Position numbers and translations under genes: made by a program. From Hydnum rufescens UP504 (lineage: Eukaryota > Basidiomycota > Agaricomycetes > Cantharellales > Hydnaceae): a stretch of DNA of 64,000 nucleotides. The notes below the pieces were generated by a model. It saw only the letters and a program-made list of their open reading frames with translations, had not been told where the DNA came from and did no database searches. This document shows positions 45,746 through 56,957 of this stretch, piece after piece. The stretch lies in contig MU128923.1 of assembly GCA_014904985.1 (NCBI GenBank), positions 1-64,000 on the forward strand. The letters are read 5' to 3'. Each line of letters opens with the position of its first letter. The stretch's first letter is position 1.

Positions 45746-46879
45746 CAGCCCTAGCTGTAGTATTGATATATCAAACACAGTATCATACCAGTGTTAATTA
45801 ATATATGAAACCCACTAACTACCACAATGGTAACTTACCATGCCTATATATCAGGATGTATCAGTACCACAGTACCAGCCAAATAGGCTGCATTGCCATT
45901 TCATTGCTTGTCACTGCCCATTTAAATATTATTACTATATTGGGAATTCCCATATTAGGATTTATTTATTATATTATCTAATATTCATTTAATCCCAGAA
46001 ATACTACATTAGCTGCATTCAAAAGAGGCCACATATTGACTCACCCTATTATGAATGAACCATAATGCCTCACCCAGGTATCATGCAGTATGGGTTTCAA
46101 TCATGCAGGTGGGCATTGATCATGCAGGTATGGGTTTTGATCATGTGGGTATGGGGTTTTGTCACATGGGTATGGAATTTTGTCATGTGGGTACAGGGTT
46201 TTGTCATGTGGGTATGGGGTTTCATTGCACAGGTATGGGTTTCGTTGGAGTGGGATGTCCTGACCTTCCACACTGGTAGAGGTAATCTAGAGTAATAAGT
46301 GATGTGTGAGTTAGAAAGAAAGAAGAGCTAGCACCAAAAGAGCAGCCTTTGCTGCTCTTTTGGTGCTGGTGGACTGAGACTAATTGATGACTCACCTGAT
46401 ATTACCACACCCACTGCCGTGGGTGTGGTAATGTCACATAGGGCTGGACCCTCGGAATTTTCAGTGGCTGCACACATAGGTACTACAGGGGGGGCTTCAT
46501 CCATACTCTCGTCAGGCAGATTTTGGCACAGGGGGGGACCTAGAATAACAACTCATACGTTATGTTAGTAAAATCAAAGAGAAGCACCACCAAAAGAGCA
46601 GCTGGTGCTGCTCTTTTGGTGCCGCTGCAAGGAGAAACTCACTAGATGGTACCGCACACCTGCTCTGGTGGGTGTGTGGTACCATATTTTGCCTGTCATT
46701 GTGTACAGTTGAGGGCGGGCTCTGATTGGGTCTTGAGTGGCTGCATGCATCCATAGTTCATCTTGGGTCTCACCCACATTCTTGTCAGATCAGGTTTCAC
46801 GCAAGGAGGGACCTACAATAATAAATAACATGTTAGTAAAAAAAATAAAAGAAAGGTAGCACCAAAAGAGCAGCTGGTG
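45746..46879. mobile_element. Foldback element 3, left arm only
   Basis: It begins CAGCCCTAGCTGTAGT and follows foldback 2 (30670-31780) almost base for base, including hairpins at 46330-46367 and about 46588-46622. It stops inside a third hairpin, after CAGCTGGTG in the loop region. The next bases are a KDZ-type terminus, so the rest was lost or displaced. Confidence 0.9.
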
Positions 46880-48395
46880 CAGGCTGGTCAGACACTTCCA
46901 TTGATCTCAAAAGGCATGTCATTTTGATGTTTGTATAGGACCTAATAGGCCTGTGTTCTCTTTGATATCAAATATTGATCAAAAGGGGCCTTTATATCAA
47001 ACAAGTGCAGTTTTGACATAGTTTTGACATCAATTTGAGATCAAAGTAGGGACTTGAACTTTTACTAGGCTTTATTTGAGATCAAAGTGCAGACTTGAGA
47101 ATTCTGTTAGGCTTTATGCAAGTTCGGCCATCTGTCATTCATCCAATCAATCAAAAACAATAAACCAACTAAAGAATTTATACATAGGAAAATGAATCAC
47201 AATACTAGGCTTCTTCTACACTAGCTTGATCCATAGCAACTATCAAACTGGCCTCCTGTGGCTTGAAGGACTCTTCCAACTCTCCACCCTCTGTATCATC
47301 AGAACTTGCATCAGAATCATAGTCTGCAGACAATCTCTCATTCCTTCGAGTAGTCAGGGGAGGCTGGAGATCTGATATGGCAGTAGCATCAAATTCCATT
47401 TCATGTTGAACCTGAGTCCAAACAGCATGGTGTTCTTGCAGTGGCAAAGGCCTGCAAATATTATCCCAAGAAGGAGCACCAGATGAGATAGGAACCTGGA
47501 CCATGTCCTTTTTCCAAGCTGTCATCCACTCGTACAGCTGGTTTGCCTGGTGAAGTGCAAAATATGATACATCTTTGTCTTCAGACCCCATGAATACCTC
47601 CATCACATGAGAATACTCCTCACAGAACCAAGTCTGAAGATTTGCATGCTCAGCCTTGCATCTCTCAAGCTCCTGGCAACAGTTGGCTATCTCTTGTGAG
47701 AGCTGGATACCCTCTTTGACTGAAGGGTCAGCCAGCCATGGGGGCACAATCCCATCAGGAAAATCTGCAATATCACCTCTTGAATCCTCCCAAATATCCT
47801 GATCCACATCAAGTTGGTAGAGTCCCTCCATTGTGAGCATAGGAGGAACATATGCCCCCCTCCAAATACCTCCTTTCCCCTGAAGTGCCACCAGTTCCTT
47901 CAACTTTGCATTGTATTTCTTCACCATGGCTTCAATTCCTCCAGACTGACTTTTGACTGCTTTCTCAACATGGGCCTTGGTCTTCTGGTCCAATGTGTGA
48001 CTTGAATTTGCACAGTCCAAAGTTGCAAGCTCAAACTTCCTGACTCTCAGCTTCCTGAGGAGCTGCTCCCAAAGCACACAAAGGTTGAGCTGGACATTAA
48101 CCCATTTATCCCTCTTGAGCTGGCTTAATTCAGCAGCAGATGTCCAGTCAGATAACCGTAGCTCATCAGTCTTCTTCTTGATGGTACCCTCCAAGTGGCT
48201 GGATAGCCTCCCTCAACAGCTGGACCTTCTCTTGCCACTCTGCCTGTACCAAGTTGCTTGCTGTTGACTCCCCTTCAACCAAATTTATCCCCTCTGCAAT
48301 AGCATCCTTCAGATTCTCTTTCTGAGATTCAAGGGTTGCAGTCAGAGATATGATCCTTTCAATTGCCTGTGCACCTTTGGTCTGAGATTGGTGTG
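46880..48395 (-). mobile_element. KDZ transposon, copy 2 (3' part)
   Basis: The left edge CAGGCTGGTCAGACAC is a KDZ-type terminus. A terminal region of about 320 bp follows, rich in TTTGATATCAA and ATCAAAG motifs, and then the C-terminal transposase coding region on the minus strand. It is cut near 48395, where another terminus-like sequence begins. Confidence 0.65.
47205..48395 (-). pseudogene. KDZ transposase C-terminal region
   Basis: An uninterrupted 329-codon stretch (48194-47205) plus a further part up to about 48395 (SQTKGAQAIERIISL) matches copy 3 in order: KKTDELRLSD, QLNLCVLWEQLLRKLRVRK, KTKAHVEKAVKSQSGGI, GAYVPPM, YQLDVDQDIWED, then the acidic tail ASSDDTEGGELEE. These are the coiled-coil-like and C-terminal parts that follow the catalytic core in KDZ proteins. 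The core itself is absent, so no active enzyme is possible. Confidence 0.8.
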
Positions 48396-48650
48396 AAACT
48401 GGTCAGCTATGGTACTCTCATTGAGCCTTAAACTCACCTTGGGCAGCTGTATGTGACCCCCTTCTTAGGTATCTATTCTGGGGCATGATTTGGTACCTAA
48501 GTAGGTACCAGACACTATTGGGGCCCCAATCCACCATTCTGGTTTCAACTTGGGTCCTGATTAGGGCCCAATTAGGGCCTAATTGGGGTTCAACTGATGG
48601 ACTTGCACAGTTTTGGAACCTCATACATGTGCTCTGCATGTTAATTCTAT
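48395..48650. mobile_element. KDZ-type terminal fragment
   Basis: AACTGGTCAGCTATGG, then CTTAGGTATCTATT, GGTACCTAAGTAGGTACC and GGGGCCCCAAT follow the same order as the terminal region at 58524-58740. The terminus is less exact than elsewhere. 48651-48879 shows no recognisable feature. Confidence 0.45.
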
Positions 48651-48879
48651 TGTAATATTAACTATGGTAAAGACAAAGCAAAGATGAGGGAAACACATAG
48701 TTAGCATGGTTTTTTGAGATGCAGGATGCCCATTGAAGGACTGTAATAAAACAAGAACATGTCCATTGAAGGACAAGAGAAGAAATCAAGGGAAGGAGAT
48801 GGTAGTATTAATGCCCAAGGTGTCGACCCATCAAGGCAGGGACACTTGAACCAGAAGTTGGAAGCAGCGTAAAGGGGTC

Positions 48880-49920
48880 CTAATAGCCAGGTTGCTCTCC
48901 AGAATATGTGGGTTGCCCATTCAAGTTCATACTAGAGCTGTCCCCAAACCCTTGATAACCAATCTGTCCAGCCACCACATCAAGTTCTTCCTCTGTCCAT
49001 TGATCGAGAAACCCAGAACCCAAGTCAATGTTCACATTTTCCAAGTGACCAAGCCCATTGAGTACTGGTGGTGGTGCTGTAGTTACGGATAGAGAAGAGG
49101 TAAAGCAGGGCTTTGGGTGGGGCTGATTTGGGAGCTGCTACTGGTTGTGCAGTGAGGAGTGGCCGCGGGGAATACTTGATGAATTACTGGAATCATGAGA
49201 TGCAGCCCGACTGTCAAAGCTCAGTAAGTTGTCTACTGAGTCAGCATCCTCCGATTCATCCCATATGAGTGCAATGGACCTCACAGCAGCCTTCTTCCTT
49301 TTTCCCACTGTGGTCTTGTTCCCTCTCCTGTCATCAAGACCCGCGTCCATCCCGCTCCATTTCACCCCCTTGCTCCCTCCCCCTCCTCCAGTCTCTCCAG
49401 CACCATGCTGGGCAGTATGATCCTGTGCTGCTGCCAGCGAGAGTATCACCTCTCCATGCCTGTCTGTGATAAGTGCCACATCCTCAGCTTCTCCAACTGG
49501 CCAGTTATCCACTTTGGTGATGACTATCTTCTTCTCAGGGCTAGACTCCTTGAGCGCATAGTACAATGTTTTATACTGATCAGTTGTGTGAAGATCTGAG
49601 AGTGACATGCTGAAGTTCAGAAATTCATCGTTCAGCACAAAATTCAAAATGATAAGTTTGTTTTGAACTAGGACCTTGGCAAGGTTGGTCCAAGGAAACT
49701 TTGTCATCTTCACAAAAGGTGAGAAAAGGCCTATCAATGTATCCTTGATAGCAGTCCTGGTCTTGTATGTAGTACTGAGGTCTTCATCACGCTTCCTCTT
49801 CCCTTGCTCCTCATTGAATTGGTCAAGCTCAGCATACTGGGAATGGTGAGAGAGGATAAATCGATATATATTCGCAAGTTGAGTGGACATCATAAAGTTA
49901 GAGTTGTACCAAGCAGCCAT
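48880..49920 (-). pseudogene. Unknown protein, one in-frame stop
   Basis: From an ATG at 49920 (MAAWYNSNFMMSTQ) a reading frame runs to a TAG at 49138-49140 (about 260 codons). It then continues in the same frame to a stop at 48880 with protein-like sequence (DQWTEEELDVVAGQIG, STYSGEQPGY-like). The first part is mixed helix and loop with KKIVITKVDNWPVGEAEDVALITD; the middle is Gly/Ser-rich with a KRKKAAVR basic patch, a possible nuclear signal. I do not recognise the family. The upstream side is occupied by an LTR (49941-50494), which probably removed the promoter. Confidence 0.5.
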
Positions 49921-49940
49921 TTCCTCAGATCCCAGGCGAC

Positions 49941-50494
49941 TGTCAGGGCCACGCTGCGATGAGAGCACCAAACAAATATAAACACAGATAACTCCGAATA
50001 AGTCCAGTGTAAGTCTGGCTAAGTCCAGGAGAATCTGGGCAAGAATGAGATAATGAGGATAGGAGGGGATGGAGAGGCAGTCCAGCAGCCTGGAAGGGAC
50101 TAGGCGGAAACGAGCACAGTGGTCCTTAAGCTCAAGGAGTCAACTGGAAAGTACTCGGACTGTAGTCTAGAGTAGAAGCGGAAATCTTGAGAGACCAAAG
50201 CTGAGTCTCTGGATGTCGCCCCAGACTACTTATACATAGAGTTCCTATACTATGGGGGATTGATCGCTTAATGAGAGGTGGTTACAGGGGGGCAGGCACA
50301 AGAGGGGGAGCAGGCAGGGGACGGGAAAGTGGAGGGAACAGGGACAGGGCCAGGGGTAAGTGTGTGGGAACCGGAAGTAAAGGAAATGAGGAAATGAAGG
50401 GGAAATGAAACGGAGGCAGGGACAAATTGGAAACAGGCCGGAACCAAACCGGAAACAAAACTGGAATGAACCAGGAAATGGATGAACTCTGACA
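49941..50494 (-). repeat. Gypsy C-family 3' LTR (554 bp)
   Basis: On the minus strand it runs TGTCAGAGTTCATCC...GTGGCCCTGACA with inverted ends TGTCAG/CTGACA. It follows a classic purine tract, AAGAGGGGGGTAA (50507-50495 on the minus strand). The flanks (GCGAC and TTACC) do not match, as expected for one LTR of an element whose other half is gone. A TATA-like TATACATAG lies within. It keeps more CpG than the copy at 43871-44398. Confidence 0.8.
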
Positions 50495-50579
50495 TTACCC
50501 CCCTCTTAAGCCCAATCGTCCCTAGTGGGCTGGAAGGATCGATCCGTGGAAACATCTGGAGGTTTTTGTGCCACGTAAC
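50495..50579 (-). pseudogene. Gypsy C internal 3' remnant
   Basis: On the minus strand FPRIDPSSPLGTIGLKRGVM leads through the purine tract into the LTR. The last codons of pol in this Gypsy group often run through the purine tract like this. Only about 85 bp remain. Confidence 0.55.
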
Positions 50580-51201
50580 ATGTCAGGCAATAATCATTCT
50601 CCATTTGAAGAAGCCCATCTCTGCCATGAAGAGGCTGCACAGGCGTTAAAGGAGGCACAGGAGGAGGCCAGGCTTGCAGAGGAGGAGCAGAAGAAGGAGG
50701 AGGCGAAGTGGAAGGCGGCCGAGGTGGCGCGTTGTAAGGCAGCTGCAGAGGCCAAGGCGGCCGCAGAGGCTAAGGCGGCCACGGAGGCTAAGGCTACTGT
50801 GGAGGCTACTGCCAGGAGGGTCCATGAGGACTCTGTGAACCAGCTGTGAGTTTGTGTCCTGTTGAAGTTCCACTTACTTTGTAACAATATCCTTCAGGTC
50901 CACCATGTGCGTCCGCTGTATTCAGCACCAGATCTCCTGTGTCCCCCAGGACAAGCCAGGAGCATGGGCATGCCGGCCGTTCTTCATGGCGAAGGTTCGA
51001 TGCATGCTGGGCAATGAAGGGGTGTCCGGAGTTGAGCCATTGACAGGTTGGGGCCATGGTTGTGCTCCTGCAGGGGACGTCCAGCTCTGCCTGGCAGTAG
51101 CCATGGAGCAAAGCACGCTTGTGCACAAATGGTTGGCCAAGGCATTGGAGAAGCAGTCTCAGGCCGTGGAGGATATGGCATTGTCAGTGGGGGAGATGTG
51201 A
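50580..51201 (+). CDS. Coiled-coil protein with Cys cluster, two exons
   Basis: Exons 50580-50845 and 50898-51201 join across a 52 bp GTGAGT...TTCAG intron and keep the frame (189 residues). The N-terminal 80 residues are a charged Ala/Glu/Lys coiled coil with AEAKAAAEAKAATEAKA repeats. Then CVRCIQHQISC...WACRPF...VRC resembles a fungal Zn-cluster layout (CxxC, C, CxxC, C), but the position expected to be the fifth Cys is Phe (CRPF). Similar short coil-plus-Cys genes occur in many copies in Agaricomycetes, to my knowledge without assigned function. The purine tract and LTR of Gypsy C lie just upstream, so its own promoter is uncertain. Confidence 0.55.
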
Positions 51202-53100
51202 GATTCCCTTCAGGCCATTGCCTGGCACTTGGTCCCTCACCAGGTGGTTTCTCGTCCTTCAGTCCAAGTCCAGAATGGATGGGGATCAGGTCTGGAATGG
51301 TCAAGCCAGCTTCAGGTGGGGGTCCGTCATCCGGACATGGGGTCAAGCATTATAGAAGAAGGGTTGGGAGCTCCGATGACTGTCAAATCAAACTCTGGTT
51401 CAGCCAGTGTGTAGATGGGAGACTGTATTTCTGTTTTTATTCAATGGGCTGGTTCGCTCTGATGGTTGATCACTCTCTAACAAGCTGTGTATGGTATTCA
51501 GTGATGGTAAGGTGATGGTATGGACTAGCTATAGTCAATGATATATCATGGGATGCTTGTGAAAGGCTTATACATGTTGTATTGAACTGTTTACTGCTAT
51601 TTGTGTGTACCTATTTGTGTCCTCCTGGTCAAAATGCGGATTCTAAAGAGGGTTCTGGACTAGTTTAAGCTTGATTCAATGTGTCAATGTATTTCTTTCT
51701 TCTTCTGACTTGACTTTGTTATTACTCACCTTTCCTTGGATGTCCAGCAACTCTAACCTTAGGTCCTGCAACTATCCTTGGCTTAGTATTTCATGTAGAG
51801 GGCTTCCAGTGACATCAACCTTGTATATTCCAGTAGTGAGATGATGGGGGGATACAGGAAAATCTACCAGCTTTTATACCTTTCTGAAGGTGGCTGTGTT
51901 TAAAGAATATGACTCACTCCTAGGTGAGTCATATGTGAGAACAATAGGGTTGTCAAGGAGGGTGAGTCATTCATAAGGCGGTTGCATGATAGGTGAGTCA
52001 TTCATAAACAGAACAAAAGGGTTGCTAAGAAGGTGTTATCTTTCTTATCTGTGAGGTTCTAGAAGTTATTTGTGGCAATGGGAGATGAAATAAAAGGATA
52101 TTTCCGAGTTCTTGGAGATTAATTTATTTGTAGTCCAGTGGTTAAGATGTTTTTGTTGCTGGTTGATCATGGGGACAAGTGCATGGGATGGGATTCGATG
52201 CAGAAACAACAGTTTGCATCCATAATAGACATTCTTGGTATCATTCGATGCGGATTTTTAACAGCTTTCTGGGCGCGGTGGCTCCAAGCAGATCCGGTGT
52301 AAACTGACAGAGAAATTTGTTTTTTACTGATGGGTGTTGATTCTGATAGTAATATTGTTCTGCAGAGTTCAGTTTTGATCTGTTCTTCGCACGCTCAGTA
52401 CCATTGGATGCAGATTTTTTTATATCTTTCCAGGTGTGGTTGTTCCGAAAGTATTGAATGCGAACTGATGGAGAAATTCATTTTTTTACTGGAAATCCTG
52501 GATTTTGACAGTAATATTGGTCTGGAGAGTGCATTTTTGGTCCGTTCGACTTGTGTTTGGCACCATTAGAAAGGTGTGAATCGTAGCTTTCTAAGCGTTG
52601 TATGGGTGCACCTCTCCGATCAAAACTGACAGAGTTATAGAACAAATTTGATTTCTGTGCATAGCCGTAATTAATTTCATAATAGGTCACATGATCATTC
52701 CAATGGCTGGGATCAATGGATATTCACATTTTCTGATACTGGATGTTTTTATCTTCCACAGCAGATGGATCACTTACTAAGTAAAGAGATTCACTATTAG
52801 AGTGGTGTCAAGTATGGTATCAAAAATCATAGACAGTCTATGACGGTAACATTTTCAAGTGAGGAGAAGTGGAAGTACTCACATTTTTCGATATCAGCGA
52901 TAGCCCTATCCAACACCTTTAATGCCAGTGTGACTTGCAGTTCTTGGATGGTTTTGAGAGCGCATCAATTTCATCTTCATCAACTGGAAAAATCCTGCTT
53001 AGCATGCGACTCAAATATCCTTGTGTCATAGCACATACTCGAGGGTGAGGTGCTGGTGCTGGTGACTGTAGCTGACATGTTCAGGTGTGAAGAAAGAACG
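51202..53100. other. Non-coding stretch
   Basis: No coding sequence was recognised. 51900-52000 has repeated GTGAGTCATTCATAA-like motifs (three or four copies), and 52060-52660 holds degenerate tandem repeats listed separately. Confidence 0.5.
52060..52660. repeat. Degenerate tandem repeat, about 130-150 bp unit
   Basis: Three to four diverged copies share the order CATTCGATGCGGATTTTT, CTTTCTGGGCG-like, CCGGTGTAAACTGACAGAG, GAAATTTGTTTTTTACTG and GTAATATTG. Two more diverged copies lie in LTR E at 11560-11870. The unit starts with TTCGAxTxGTGTTTGGxACCATT-type sequence at 52540. Its function is unknown. Confidence 0.65.
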
Positions 53101-53107
53101 ATGTTGA

Positions 53108-55524
53108 ATGTTGGAGTTGAATTTTGCTTCCGGCTTGACTCAATATGGCATGGCCACCAAAAGGATCACATACATCACGATGGTGTGGCTCTCTGAACAT
53201 GGCCAGGCATATGCTGCATGTTCTAGTCTCTCAGCTCACAAGGCTTTTGAAAAAATGGTCTTTGCCAAGTATCTTAAAGTCTACCACTGGTTGCTCTCAG
53301 ATACAGAGGAGCCTGACCCCAATAAGACATATGAGGAGCCAGCTGATGATGACCCAGATGGCCAACACACAAAGGAAACTGCCATTCGGACAAAGTGAAA
53401 AGTGTGTCATTCCAATACTCTAGTGTCCAAGGCCATATGCACTTACAGTACGTCTTATTGTAGAGTCTTGTCCGATGGTATCGTTGTCATTGGGGTCCAA
53501 ATGGATGCAAGGATTCCCACTCCTCTGTCAACACAGACTCTGCAACCACATTTCCTCCCTTTGATGCTTCCCTTCTTTCTACCCGCCCTCCATACCTCTT
53601 CCTTCCCAACCTCGCACTCAAGGTCCACGACATCGACAAATTGAGCACATCTACTCATCACTCTACTGGGACAGCAAGCTCAAAGACCTCGTTGCTGTTC
53701 AAATCATCATTGATAAGCAAAAGCTGAGGCTGCTGGCGATGGACCTGTGCCAGTTGAGACCAATGAAGCGAATGCTGCTCATACTCATGATGATCAAGAA
53801 CACAAGAATGGCAATCCCATGCACAGCAAACACAGCAAGGGCAAGAAGTGGGTACCCATTGTCACACGGCAGCGCATCACCCACGAGTGCTGGGAAATGG
53901 AGTCCGATGAGGTCAAAGCTATTGTCACAGAAAAGCGAGAAGCCCTGTACCAGGAGGATCTGAGAAATTGGAACAACTGAAACCTGGAATTAGGAAGCCC
54001 TGAGAACCAACAAATGTATCTTTCATGTTCCATTGTTCGTTATATTATTTACTGATTTGGCGCATTCCTTAACAGAGCAATAAATAATATGGTTCCATAT
54101 CTCCAAGATGTCCTCCGTGGAGTAATGGCTCGAACTGGCTTTTGTGCTACATTGATAGTTGGTGGTCCAATGCTCGAAAGGCACGGAAAGATGAGTGTCA
54201 TATGGTGAGCATGACCTATTTGAGTATTTCATGCTCAAGTACTGATGGAATTTTTAAGCCTTCATGAAGGTGCAATTCCAGGCCCCCAGCCTATTGCATT
54301 TGAAACGTATGTGCACAATCTTCTCAACGAAAAAGTCATACCCACGTTTATTCAATTCCTCAAGCAAGTCACTCATAGGTTCATTCCTATATGCCTAGAT
54401 CCTATCCTAATGTGCTTGGTTATTCAGCTCGTAGTGTCCATGAGGAACAATATGGCCTTCCTCCAGAGGACCAGGATCTGGAAGACAGCAGCCCTCAGCA
54501 GTCTGGAGCATCTGAACATACCCATGGCCCAGGTAATGATGGGCCAATTGCCATGACTCAGGGAGCTGATGGAGATCACAATGGATCTTCCAAGCCTCCC
54601 ATTCCCTCTTCCTCTCTGCCGCCCCCTCTGCCTCCTGCTCCCCAAGTAGATAGTACTGTCGAGAATTCTCAGGAAAACATTCATGGAGACAAGCCTGACA
54701 AGTCAAAAAAGCGTAAATGCAATGATGAGAAGGGTAGCACCAAGAAGAAAGTGATGGTTCGGAGGACCCAATCATCCCCGCCCCCACTGCTTCTTCCACA
54801 CACCACTCTTTCAGAACATGTTGGGTGGGCTTCATCTCAACTGGTTCAGCGACTGGTGTCTCTTGCTTCCACAGTACTGCACCATCAATCCCAGCCCAAC
54901 CTCTCTTCTCTCTATGTTCCTCCAACCATCACACTGGACAGCCACACAGTTCCTAACTGGCTGAATAATCAGCTTCAACTCATGTTAGGACTGCAGCCCA
55001 ATGAATGGGTTCAACTAGTTGGCAGGTGGATAGCACTCAAGCGAAAGCTTGGATTCCATGAAAAACCAGTAAGCAGCACCTCAAGATCGATGCTATGTTA
55101 TTATCAATGTTTCTGATTGCCCTGGTTAATTTAGTTGGGGAGTGCACAACTCCCAACAAAAGGCCGTCCAGCTGCCATTGCAGCATGGTTTAAGGTCGCG
55201 CGGGGCATTGGCTTTAAATATGGGCCATTGGTCACACCCATAATGAAATATAGTGAGTCCTGGTGGGCCTGGTGGATTTTATGCCAGCCATCATGGCGCA
55301 CACAGCCTGAGAACACTCATCCAAAGCCTCTTACGATTGCACAAGTTAAGGAGGACTGGAGCCACCTTCTCATTGGTGGTAATAATGGTATTATTTGCAT
55401 ACTTATGTCTCTGTACTGGTGGGGGAAGCATGTCATTGGATATGATGAAGCTGGTCTAGTAGATTGGCTTGATGCAGTGAAGGAGGTAGATAGTGTTTTC
55501 AGCACATGTCTCCTGAGCAATTAG
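53108..55524 (+). pseudogene. Unknown Agaricomycete protein family, probably broken
   Basis: Several coding islands read in one direction: 53108-53398, 53747-53980 (KKWVPIVTRQRITHECWE), 54391-55070 and 55135-55524. The third carries a Pro/Ser-rich region, a KKRKCNDEKGSTKKKVMVRR basic patch and LGLQPNEWVQLVGRWIALKRKLGF. The last has RPAAIAAWFKVARG and WWAWWILCQPSWR. The combination WxxLVxxWxxLE...RPxxIxxWxxxAR...WWxWWxxLQPxWR is one I know from many copies in mushroom genomes, without known function. Introns (for example 55071-55131, GTAAGC...TTAG-like) may join the last two. Gaps and frame changes suggest a pseudogene, but a multi-exon gene is possible. Confidence 0.45.
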
Positions 55525-55844
55525 TGCCTCCCAAATCCATTCTCTTAACTTTGGTATGATTCACTAAGGGCATGAGTACAAGACTCTAATAGTATGCTAT
55601 GTGTAAAATCCAACTTATTTTGAGGGACAGGGGTGAGAAGTCCCTCACAGATTACATAATTTAATTTTAAAATTTCCTGTATTCATTTGAAAGCATGACA
55701 GTGAACAAGCAGAAGGCACACCCATGTGGCCCCACTCTTTTGCTGAATGGGCATCCTAGAGGCCCCTAATCCTGGGTGTGGCAAGCCTGCTGCTGCCCAG
55801 GGGTGCATTCTGCTGGATGGATGAATTTTTTTTGGATGTAGCAG

Positions 55845-55980
55845 ATACAAATAATACTTTTGAATAGGCAGTGATGAGTGGGGCAGGATTGTGCCCATCC
55901 ATCAGCACAGGTTTTCTATACAAACATTTTTGAATAGGCAGTGACAAGCTGGGGTGGGATTGTGCATATTCATCAATGTC
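55845..55980. repeat. Two direct repeats of about 50 bp
   Basis: TTTTGAATAGGCAGTGA followed by a GGATTGTGC segment and CATC occurs at about 55857 and again at about 55928. The copies differ mainly by TG/CA changes. Otherwise 55525-56080 is empty to my eye. Confidence 0.7.
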
Positions 55981-56485
55981 AATAGTACTGGTTAGCTACC
56001 ACAGACTAAGGTCCCATGGGGTGGTTCCATACCAGTAATGTTACTGTTAAAACTACAGCATAGGCTGATCCTACTCCTCACTTGGATGCAAAACAGGAGG
56101 CTGAAGCAAAGGCCCTAGTACTTGCTGCCACAAGTGGAGATGGTGCTGCAAAGTCTCAAATTACTAAAGTTCTTCAAGGTGCCCAGGGGAAGAAGAGGGG
56201 GAAATGGCACAATGGGAAGCCTCCCCAAACTGACTTCAAGACTGCAGTTATGCAATTGTGGAGATCCTCCAATGGCCCCTCAAAGGCAAAAAAAAAAGCA
56301 GGCGAAAAAACTTGCCCAGGAGAGACAGTGTGCCGAGGCAGACACAGCGGCAGCCCCCCGGATCAGAGCGCTGGAGGAGGCTCAAAGGCTTGAAGAAGAA
56401 AGACTGAAATGGGAAGCAGAAGAGCATGTGTGCCTTCAACAGGGTGGACATGCCTCTGTTGCACCTGCTCCCTCTTCTGTTCCTG

Positions 56486-56575
56486 CCCCTCTGGTTCCTG
56501 CCCCTCCAGTTCCTGCCCCTCCAGTTCCTGCCCCTCCAGTTCCTGCCCCTCCAGTTCCTGCCCTTCCTGTTCCTT
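56486..56575 (+). repeat. 15 bp minisatellite (VPAPP)
   Basis: Six near-identical units of CCTGCCCCTCCAGTT. The length is a multiple of three, so the frame is kept. Confidence 0.9.
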
Positions 56576-56744
56576 CTGCCCCTGCTTCTGTGCTGAATCC
56601 TGCTCAGCCACGCTCTCCAACCCCAACCCCTACTTCTCTTGAGCCTGGTTCTCCTCGCACTCCCATGTATTCTCCTGTCACTCCAGTGAGTGACCCATTT
56701 CCACCTTGTGCACCATCTCCCTGTTGTTTGTCCCTGCCTCCTCA

Positions 56745-56957
56745 TCAAGTGCGATCCCCTCATCATTTGTGATCCCCTCATCATTCGCGATCCCCTCATC
56801 GTTCGCGATCCCCTCATCATTCATGATCCCCTCGTCGTTCACGATCCCCTCATCATGCACGATCCCCTCATCATGCACGATCCCCTCATCATGCACAATC
56901 CCCTCATCATGCACGATCCCCTCATCATGCACGATCCCCTCGTCATGTGCCATCTCC
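56745..56957 (+). repeat. 18 bp minisatellite (RSPHHA)
   Basis: About eleven units of GATCCCCTCATCATGCAC and variants. In the frame of the preceding coding region the unit is Arg-Ser-Pro-His-His-Ala. Variants include CGT for CAT, and TGA for CGA. Confidence 0.9.

Noticed and set aside
49941..50494. LTR at 49941-50494 as a solo LTR
   Set aside because: Flanking 5-mers GCGAC and TTACC do not match, and a purine tract with pol remnant precedes it on the minus strand, so it is a 3' LTR of a truncated element.
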